Positions 54,798-62,200 of a stretch of DNA of 64,000 nucleotides are shown piece by piece; positions within the stretch are counted from its first letter, which is position 1, and each line of letters begins with the position of its first letter. Position numbers and translations under genes: made by a program. This DNA is from Flavobacteriales bacterium (GTDB lineage Bacteria > Bacteroidota > Bacteroidia > Flavobacteriales_D > Sanyastnellaceae): NCBI GenBank assembly GCA_022447625.1, contig JAKVAX010000006.1, positions 1 to 64,000 on the forward strand, in the 5' to 3' direction. The notes below the pieces were generated by a model that saw only the letters and a program-made list of their open reading frames with translations, did not search any database and was not told where the DNA came from.

Positions 54798-54886
54798 TGG
54801 ATTTTATGTTCGGCAAGCCTTTATTTCTGTTAAGTGCGGGGGGAGACCCAGAGGGGGCAGGCTTCTATTGAGAATCTGTTTTTTTA

Positions 54887-54939
54887 GTGGACGGTAGACG
54901 GTAGACGGGGTGCGGAACGCGGAACGCAGATCGCGGTGG
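54887..54939. repeat. 7-bp tandem arrays upstream of dxs
   Basis: Units gtggacg gtagacg gtagacg (54887-54907), a 4-bp break, then gcggaac gcggaac gcagatc gcggtgg (54912-54939). The second block shares gcggaacgcagatcgcgg with 47404-47421. Confidence 0.65.
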
Positions 54940-55342
54940 GGTAGTGGTTTTGTGAGAAACGGATGCGGATGCCGGTCGTCGGAATAGGTGTTCCTTCTTC
55001 CTGCGGATTCTCCAAGGATTGCAAACTCAACATTTTTTCATGCTGTATATGAAGGACTTAGTAAGTATGTAGACACTTTTTTTCGAATTCGTGTAACCGA
55101 AGTGAAGAATAGCCGTTAAACACCCTTGTAAGTTCTCATGTAGAGATATTTAGATAGTTTAATTGTTTTCATTTATTTACCAATGAAGGCCGTCCAACGG
55201 GATGGCCTTTTTGGTTTTCTGGACTTTTCTATCTCAGATTCCTATCTCTATCTTCTTTGGCAAATGTTAAGACTCTCTTCATTCGAGTCTCTCGCAACAA
55301 TTACTAGTTTGCGGTGTTAGTTATTCGCCAAACAAAAAACTC
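54940..55342. other. Intergenic region with an orphan plus-strand terminator
   Basis: No gene was recognised. The only clear element is the terminator at 55186-55212, which has no plus-strand gene before it back to the dxs start. The last 100 bp hold a small inverted repeat (GACTC...GAGTC near 55270-55290) upstream of the thioredoxin-like gene. No convincing -7 box was found for that gene. Confidence 0.4.
55186..55212 (+). terminator. Orphan rho-independent terminator
   Basis: Stem AAGGCCGTCC/GGATGGCCTT with one G-U pair and an AACG loop, followed by TTTTT on the plus strand only. There is no plus-strand coding gene upstream within the intergenic region. Confidence 0.6.
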
Positions 55343-55987
55343 ATGAAAAAGACATTATTCATAGCTGCGGCATTGGTTGCGGCGATTGCAGGTTCAGCTT
55401 TTATGGTGGCTGATGCCGAAATGGAATCACTGGAGATTGGTGCTGCCGCTCCGATGGTGAAATATGAAATGACCGATGTAAACGGTCAACAACACTCATT
55501 GACATCTCTTGCACAAGAGAACGGGGTGTTGGTAGTATTCTCATGCAATACTTGCCCGTTCGTAGTAGGACGTGATGGGAAGTCTGATGGATGGGAAGAT
55601 CGTTACAACGAAGTATACGGTGTTGCTAAAGAAGCAGGCGTTGGTATGGTACTCGTGAACTCAAACGAAGCAAAGCGAGAAGGAGCTGATTCAATGGACG
55701 AAATGGCTTCTCACTCGAAGTCTGAAGGCTACATGATGCCTTACGTTGAAGACAAGAACCACCAGTTGGCAGATGCTTTCGGTGCACGCACAACTCCACA
55801 CGTATTCCTTTTCAATAAGGATATGAAGTTGGTGTACAAAGGAGCTATCGACGACAACGTAGACAGCGGAAAAGAAGTAAAGGAGCACTACTTGATGGAT
55901 GCTCTTGGTCAGCTTAAGGATGGCAAAGAGATCACAGTAAGCTCAACGAAGCCACTTGGATGCAGCATCAAGCGTGTAGACAAGTAA
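55343..55987 (+). CDS. Exported thioredoxin-like (AhpC/TSA-type redoxin) protein
   Basis: 214 residues. An N-terminal export segment (LFIAAALVAAIAGSAFMVADA) is followed by a thioredoxin-fold domain (about 30-185) with the redox pair in FSCNTCPFVVG and the cis-proline loop ARTTPHVFLF. The SLTSLAQENGVLVVFSCNTC stretch is typical of the redoxin family with a CNTCP motif. Likely periplasmic reductant or peroxiredoxin-like; substrate unknown. The end PLGCSIKRVDK is conserved in this group. Monocistronic, with a shared bidirectional terminator. Confidence 0.9.
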   Translation: MKKTLFIAAALVAAIAGSAFMVADAEMESLEIGAAAPMVKYEMTDVNGQQHSLTSLAQENGVLVVFSCNTCPFVVGRDGKSDGWEDRYNEVYGVAKEAGVGMVLVNSNEAKREGADSMDEMASHSKSEGYMMPYVEDKNHQLADAFGARTTPHVFLFNKDMKLVYKGAIDDNVDSGKEVKEHYLMDALGQLKDGKEITVSSTKPLGCSIKRVDK

Positions 55988-56003
55988 GCAGAATAATAGG
56001 ATA

Positions 56004-56036
56004 AAGAAAAGGGCCGCAATCGCGGCCCTTTCTTAT
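56004..56036. terminator. Bidirectional terminator between convergent genes
   Basis: A perfect 10-bp stem AAAGGGCCGC/GCGGCCCTTT with an AATC loop is flanked by T-rich sequence on the plus side and A-rich sequence on the other, serving both converging genes. Confidence 0.85.
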
Positions 56037-57572
56037 TTACAATGGAATGTTTCCGTGTTTCTTTTTCGGTAGGTGCTTCACCTTGTTTTGAAGCATGTCG
56101 AATGCTCGAATAAGCTTCCTACGAGTATCGTGTGGTTTGATCACTTCATCCACATAACCTCTCTCAGCTGCTCTGTATGGGTGAGCGAACATTTCTGCGT
56201 ATTCCGCATCTTTCTCCGCAAGCTTCGCTGTCGGATCTTCCGCGCTAGCGATTTCTTTGCGGAAAATGATTTCAGCAGCACCTTTCGAACCCATAACGGC
56301 AATTTCCGCTGAAGGCCAAGCGTAGTTCATGTCGGCACCAATGTGCTTCGAGTTCATCACATCGTAAGCACCACCGTAAGCCTTACGCGTAATTACAGTA
56401 ATACGTGGAACCGTCGCTTCACTGAATGCGTAAAGCAATTTCGCTCCATTCGAAATGATACCATTCCATTCCTGATCAGTTCCAGGAAGGAATCCGGGTA
56501 CATCTTCGAAGACCAACAATGGAATATTGAAGGCATCGCAGAAACGGACGAAGCGCGCTGCTTTGTTCGAAGCGGTGATGTCAAGAACCCCAGCTAAGTA
56601 AGCCGGCTGGTTCGCCACCACACCAATGCTTTTTCCTGCAAGTCGTGCAAAACCAACAACGATGTTCTCACCGTATGATTCGTGCACTTCACAGAAGCTA
56701 TCTTCATCAATGACACCATTGATGACGTCTTTAATGTCGTATGGCTGGTTGGCACTTTCTGGAACAATCTCATCTAAGTGCATGCGCGTTTCATCACCTG
56801 GGGTGTAGTCGAGGCTAGGAGCAGGTTCTTCACAGTTCTGTGGAACGTAACTCAACACCTCACGAAGCTTTCGCATACAAGCTACCTCGTTGTCTGAAGA
56901 GAAGTGGGTAACACCACTCTTTGTGCTATGCGTAGAGGCTCCACCAAGTTCTTCAGCGGTTACTTCTTCGTGCGTCACCGTCTTCACTACGTTAGGTCCG
57001 GTCACGAACATGTACGAGCTTCCTTCAACCATGAAGATGAAGTCTGTCAGAGCTGGTGAATACACGGCTCCTCCAGCACATGGGCCCATGATCGCGCTTA
57101 GCTGTGGGATCACCCCACTCGCCTGAACATTACGGTAAAAGATGTCGGCATAACCACCTAGCGAAACAACTCCCTCTTGGATTCGCGCCCCACCTGAATC
57201 ATTCAACCCAATCACTGGAGCTCCATTTTCCATCGCGAGATCCATGATCTTGCAGATCTTCTCTGCATGAGCTTCAGCAAGCGAACCACCCAACACGGTA
57301 AAGTCTTGACTAAAGACGTAAACTAGACGTCTGTTGATCTTACCATATCCAGTAACCACACCATCACCCAGGAACTTCTGCTTGTCTAAGCCAAAGTTGT
57401 TAGAGCGGTGTGTGACGAGGGCTCCCATTTCTTCAAATGAACCCTCATCTAACAGGTATTCAATACGTTCGCGTGCGGTGAGTTTGCCTTTGCTGTGCTG
57501 CGCTTCAATGCGCTTTTCGCCTCCACCCAATTTGGCTTCAGCGAGCTTCTGATCGAGTTGCTCGAATTTCAT
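56037..57572 (-). CDS. Acyl-CoA carboxylase beta (carboxyltransferase) subunit, PccB-like
   Basis: 511 residues. Both crotonase-like halves are present: the N-terminal one (about 20-260) with [20 protein letters not shown] and [13 protein letters not shown], and the C-terminal one (about 275-500) with [17 protein letters not shown] and [15 protein letters not shown]. This transfers carboxyl groups to or from propionyl/methylmalonyl-CoA, depending on the partner. No biotin carboxylase or biotin carrier gene is adjacent, so carboxylase versus decarboxylase subunit cannot be decided here. Carries one dispersed 13-mer (EIASAEDP), where relatives have similar residues without a length change. Confidence 0.94.
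   Translation of the reverse strand: MKFEQLDQKLAEAKLGGGEKRIEAQHSKGKLTARERIEYLLDEGSFEEMGALVTHRSNNFGLDKQKFLGDGVVTGYGKINRRLVYVFSQDFTVLGGSLAEAHAEKICKIMDLAMENGAPVIGLNDSGGARIQEGVVSLGGYADIFYRNVQASGVIPQLSAIMGPCAGGAVYSPALTDFIFMVEGSSYMFVTGPNVVKTVTHEEVTAEELGGASTHSTKSGVTHFSSDNEVACMRKLREVLSYVPQNCEEPAPSLDYTPGDETRMHLDEIVPESANQPYDIKDVINGVIDEDSFCEVHESYGENIVVGFARLAGKSIGVVANQPAYLAGVLDITASNKAARFVRFCDAFNIPLLVFEDVPGFLPGTDQEWNGIISNGAKLLYAFSEATVPRITVITRKAYGGAYDVMNSKHIGADMNYAWPSAEIAVMGSKGAAEIIFRKEIASAEDPTAKLAEKDAEYAEMFAHPYRAAERGYVDEVIKPHDTRRKLIRAFDMLQNKVKHLPKKKHGNIPL
56238..56250 (-). repeat. Dispersed 13-mer, copy 9
   Basis: Sense strand of the carboxyltransferase gene, G variant, encoding IASAED. Confidence 0.8.
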
Positions 57573-57576
57573 GGGA

Positions 57577-57584
57577 CGAAGATA
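57577..57584 (-). promoter_or_regulatory. Candidate -7 box abutting the carboxyltransferase start
   Basis: The minus strand reads TATCTTCG only 4 nt before the ATG, as for holB; a leaderless transcript is possible. Confidence 0.35.
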
Positions 57585-57965
57585 GGATAAACAACAAATG
57601 TGTTGTGGAATCTATCATGGACTTACCTTAACTCAGTGAGGATATAGAACGCTGAAAATGGAAGTACAGCCCAATAGAGTTTAAATTAGGCAAGAACCTA
57701 AGAGGTCAAATCCCATGGAATGGTGAGGTCGTTTTCAGTGAGCATTAATTAATAAAGAGCTTGCAAAGGTCTTTCCATTCAACCTGTTTGACAATTTCTG
57801 AACATGTCATGACTGGGGCAATTAGTAATAGAGAAACAAACCCCCCCCCTATATATTCACTTGAAATACAGGAGCGTGACTCAGTTTTGTTGGGTCGAAA
57901 TACCTTGATTCAAAGACCATTAATTGATCAAGTAATGATTAAGCCCAGAGGATTGGTGTCTATAT
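57585..57965. other. Gene-free stretch
   Basis: No recognisable gene. It is AT-rich with a run of nine C at 57841-57849. A plus-strand frame at 57761-57973 has no coding character. Confidence 0.5.
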
Positions 57966-58190
57966 TTAATTGAAGGATACGTTAATCAGATTCTTAATTC
58001 CAGCGGCTCCCCAGAAAATGAGTGTTCCAATGATGAGGTGAACCATGTACGCTGAGAACCAGCTTCCAGCAGCATCAAAGTGCCATCCGTATTCGTTTAC
58101 TAATGTCCAGTCGTTGATGATCATGTATGACCATATAGCCTTTGTATAGACCACAACGCAGACGACGTATGTTTTAAGTAGACTGTTCAT
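57966..58190 (-). CDS. Small putative membrane protein
   Basis: 74 residues with two probable membrane helices (LLKTYVVCVVVYTKAIWSYM and YMVHLIIGTLIFWGAAGI). I do not recognise the family. Base composition and hydrophobic pattern are compatible with a real gene, but it sits in a decayed, gene-poor region and could be a remnant. No terminator or promoter was identified. Confidence 0.45.
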   Translation of the reverse strand: MNSLLKTYVVCVVVYTKAIWSYMIINDWTLVNEYGWHFDAAGSWFSAYMVHLIIGTLIFWGAAGIKNLINVSFN

Positions 58191-58470
58191 ATCAATGCAG
58201 TGTTGTGATTATCAATTCTGTTCATCCAGCAGACACGCGGTGTTTCTAGATCTTTTTAAAACCTCGAAACACGTATTCACTCTATTCAACAGGCTCGATT
58301 CAAATGCTATGAATGAACTACTGGAGATAACGCGAAAACTGTGCCATAATCTTAGAAATGAATCGGTTAGAAAGTATAAGGAAAGAGGGGGTACTCTGAT
58401 TTTCAGTGAAACGAATTGGTAGTTTGGTCTTTGAATCGATGCTATTGACATTAACTTCAGGATCTAAATC

Positions 58471-58723
58471 ATGAGTATAGAGGTAGAAAAGGGAATTCCT
58501 AAAGATTCATGGTGGGTGCAGGGTTTTCTAGCGATTGCTACCGCATGGGAACAAATCGCCAAGGAATAAGGAGTACACCTAGATGGAAGGGTCAATGCCT
58601 ATGAGGTACGATTTGAGTTGTCCCTAAACGGTTTAATTTTCAATGGCTTTAGAAAACAATCGAATGTAAAGGCCGGAAATCATCCTCAATAACCCTCGAC
58701 TAGAGGCGGCTTACGTAGGTGCC
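58471..58723 (+). pseudogene. Decayed upstream part of the membrane-protein gene at 58724
   Basis: An ATG at 58471 opens MSIEVEKGIPKDSWWVQG and stops at TAA 58567-58569. The same frame continues as coding-like sequence (GVHLDGRVNAYEVRFELSLN) to a second TAA at 58690. A different frame (LNNPRLEAAYVGA) then runs without a stop into the ORF at 58724. One nonsense change and one frameshift would explain this. Confidence 0.4.
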
Positions 58724-59080
58724 ATGGCCACCTGGTGGGTAGGTGTCATCATTGGTGGGATTTTAGCCATGGTCGGACTCCTCCATAAGAACCACCGGAA
58801 TATGTGGAAAACCACGCTTCAGGCGTTGGTTCTGACGATGGTCGTCGCCCTAGTCGCGTGTCTCATTGGATTAGCGATCGGATGTACATACGAAGCATCA
58901 CCCGGCTGGTTTATTTCAGATTATCTCGAGTATCCACAACGTTTTATCATGGTAGGATCCATGCACAATTTCAGTTACCTCAGCGGAGGTGTGGGGTTGT
59001 TAGCGGGGATGTTCTTTAGTTTGAAAAGGCGAGCGACTTCAAAACGAGATAGCGTGATTAGTTCACCGCAGGCGGAATAG
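58724..59080 (+). CDS. Membrane protein remnant
   Basis: 118 residues from the only ATG, with three probable membrane helices (WWVGVIIGGILAMVGLL, TLQALVLTMVVALVACLIGL, and YLSGGVGLLAGMFFSL). The coding-like frame begins upstream of this ATG (to about 58670), so the start is probably not the original one and the gene seems truncated. I do not recognise the family or function. Confidence 0.5.
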   Translation: MATWWVGVIIGGILAMVGLLHKNHRNMWKTTLQALVLTMVVALVACLIGLAIGCTYEASPGWFISDYLEYPQRFIMVGSMHNFSYLSGGVGLLAGMFFSLKRRATSKRDSVISSPQAE

Positions 59081-59108
59081 CATGATTAGTTTAGAAACGG
59101 TCCACGGC

Positions 59109-59190
59109 CGGATTGCACACGGGGCAATAATCCCTACGAGAATCAAAATAAATGAAGAACGCAGCCCCTTGGGCTGCGAATGCAAAGGAA
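59109..59190. repeat. REP-like core, second copy
   Basis: This aligns with 47459-47537: both share cggat-gc, cacggg-gcaa, tccctacgag, a hairpin GCAGCCCCTTGGGCTGC (GCAGCGCCTTGCGCTGC in the other copy) and aaagga. Unequal spacing and many mismatches show old divergence. It lies next to a heptamer array, as does the first copy. Confidence 0.6.
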
Positions 59191-59205
59191 TAATTGAATT
59201 TCGTT

Positions 59206-59233
59206 AACCGTCAACCGTCAACCGTCAACCGTC
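59206..59233. repeat. Four perfect 7-bp repeats ending at the PorU2 stop codon
   Basis: aaccgtc is repeated four times without change; the last base is the first base of the PorU2 stop triplet as read on the plus strand (CTA, 59233-59235). Confidence 0.75.
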
Positions 59234-62200
59234 TACCTCAAAAAATACATCTTCCCAATCCCATTCTGGAAGTACTGACTGGCTTGAGAGTTCATCTCCA
59301 GGTCTTCGCCATGTAGACGCGCACGCACGGTGTATAGATAGATACCATTAGCAAGAGGATCGCCAAACTCATCTGTTCCATCCCACCAGAATTCGGTGAG
59401 GTTACGGCCCACTTTTAATGGACCCAATTCTTCCGTATGAATTTCTCTAACTACTCGTCCGCCGACGGTCATGATGCGGATTAACACTTCATCAGGGGGT
59501 TCGGTTCCAGTAACGGTAAACACGAACTGAGTGCGGGTGCTGAATGGGTTTGGAAAGTTGAGTACCTCGGTGATGGTTGGATGGGAATCAATGGTGAACT
59601 CGATGGTGTAGTCAATGTCACCGCTTTGATTTCCGCTTTTGTCTTGAGCTTGTACAAATAGCGTGTATTTACCGTCTTGATCAAAAAGCGGGGTGTATTC
59701 TAAATAGGCCTTGTTTCGTTCATCCATGGCCGGGAAGAAGCGTAGAATATCTGTTTCCGAGAAGTAAACTTGTTGCTGCATTCCATCAGGCCAATTCACA
59801 AAGAGTTGGAAGAGGGATGTGTCTGCTTCTTCATTCAACAAGAGGAATGGATTTTCATCATCTAGCGACACGCGAATCATCGGTTGATCTGAGATGATGT
59901 CTCCATTTAAGATGTGCAGGCCGTCAAAGGTGACATCTAGAATTGGGTTGATTCTGTCTTCACTAACGTGGAATCGTAACTCCGCAATATTGTTGAAGTG
60001 GTACTGTTCAGGCTGGTCGTAAATGCCTTGGGCAACAGCAGGATTCACTTCTACCCGGAGGGTGAGATCACCTGACAAACCGAAAGTTGGAATCATCAAG
60101 GTATCCAGTAGGATATCACCAACGACCAAAGGCGCCTGACGCTGGTAAGTTACAGGAATCGGTGTTCCACCGCTACTTGAGATTTCATAGCGTACCAAAA
60201 GGCTGTCCATATCAAACTGTCCGATGTTCTCGATGGCGATGGCAATCGGAAGCTCTTCACCTTTCTCAACCGTATCTTTTGGGAACCAGAATCCAGCGAG
60301 AGGGTTCAGGGCACATTCAGGGACATGATCACTGATCAGCTGCCAATAGTTGATTTGCGCTGGAGTCTGATTTTCGTCGTCGTGAAGTGCAGTTTGAAGT
60401 CGGAGCGTTGGATACTGGTTTGCATTGACTTCCATGCCCAAGTTTTGCCACTCCTCTTCGTCACTGATGAAATCAGCAAGTTCAACATCTGGCTGACCGA
60501 TATTCGAACCGAGTACTTTCACTCGTGTGCTGTCGCCTTCTTCTTCATCGTAATTCCAGTAGAGTGCTTCCCAGTTGGTCACTGGACCGAAAACCGGACT
60601 CGTCATTCCACCGATCCCGAAGTTTCCGGTCATGGTGGTTTCCATTTCAATGAGTTGACTCTGCTCTACGCCATAAATCTCTTCCGCGCTAGCGAGATCA
60701 CCCATACGCGTGAAGAAAATAAACGGAACACTGTCTTGAGCATTGGTGTTAATCGCCATTGAGCCCATGTCAGCGAAAAGGTCATACAGCTCAGGGCCAT
60801 AAGCGTCCCATCCGTCGTAATTCACGTATTTCCAGGTGTAGACCAAGAGGTAGTGGTTGTCAGGAATCTGGTTAGACAGAAGGTCAACCAGACCAGACAT
60901 TTCGTCTGGGTTATTCTGCCGGAAAATGAAGTACTTCTCTGGTCGGTTTCTACCATTCGCGCAATCCATTAAGTTTCCGAAATCATTCTCAGGGAAAAGG
61001 TCGTTGTAGTTCGACTCCCACGGAGCAAGGGTGATCGGGTCCATAACAGCAACATGAAGCGCAGCAGCACTTCCACAGCCCCCATAATCTTGTACGTCGA
61101 GGTCAAGTTGATAGCGTGTGGCGCTGATCTCAAAGACGTCGGCAGGGTCGCCGTACACGGTACATTTCATATTGACGTCTCCGGTAAAGAAATCGAAGTC
61201 GCTTTCAGCTTCGTCAAAGGTGACTTGATCGTAACGGTTAAATCGGAATTGATCAAAATGTGATTGTCCCCAACCGCGCTCTCCCGCTTGGTATTGAAAG
61301 CTGTGCATGCGCCAGTTGAGCTCTTCTCCTGTATCTACTTCTGCCGCAGTGCGCCAATAATAAACAACCTGGTCTTCGAGGTTAATAGGTACTTCCCATT
61401 CGACCACTCCGCCGGTGCTCATCACCTGGCCTTGCTGCAATTGAGGACTATCAAAACTATCAACGGTATCGATTTCAAAACGGTACGAATGATTCTCTGC
61501 GAAAGGATCTCCCGTTGATGCCTTTAGAGTGGCTGTTCCTTCAGGTTCAATGGCATAATTGAAAGGGTAAACAGGGATGAGGTTCCCGCTAGTGATAAGG
61601 AGCTCAGCTCCGCTAATTGTGTTGTTCGAGAGTTCTTCAAGCTCTTCTACAGCATTCACGGGAAAGTCGACCAACACGTCAAAATTGTTCAAGCCCACGC
61701 CGTTCAATAGATCTACTGGGAGTGTGAAGTAGGCCGTGTCTCTGAAGTAAACAGGTGCCATCTCTACAAAAAGACTCGTGTCTTGTCCGGTAGGAAGGTG
61801 ACGAATAAGCTCAACACCAAAGGGTTGATTTACTGCTTTACCTAGATTCGTTAAGGCAACTTTCACGGTAAATTCTTCCAATTCTGTGCTTACCTCTTCA
61901 GGTTCAAAAATCACATCTTCAACTGAAACGCTGTAGTCAGGGAGATCCCAAGCATTTAACACGACTGCAGGGTCACCATGTAGACTGAAAGTCAACGCTG
62001 TATTGATGGTCAATAGATTTGTGGATTGACCTTGGAAGGCTTGCACTGCCCTTCGCATATTCTGACCAATGGACCCTCCATAATTCTCTTGGAAGAGCTG
62101 TCGGTAGAAGTTTTCGGTCCAGATATTCAAGTATCCCGGTGCGCCGAGATCACCTTTGGCAATGAATCCAATGACTCCAGCATTTGGCTCCAAAACGAAC

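Noticed and set aside
57841-57849. Run of nine C as a phase-variation switch
   Set aside because: It is not within or just upstream of a recognised gene, so there is nothing for slippage to switch.
57761-57973. Plus-strand ORF of 70 codons containing the poly-C run
   Set aside because: No coding character; includes Pro/Ile from the nine-C run and flanks and no recognisable start signal.
58195-58422. Overlapping ORFs on both strands (75 and 79 codons)
   Set aside because: Mutually antisense, without family resemblance, in a gene-poor decayed region.
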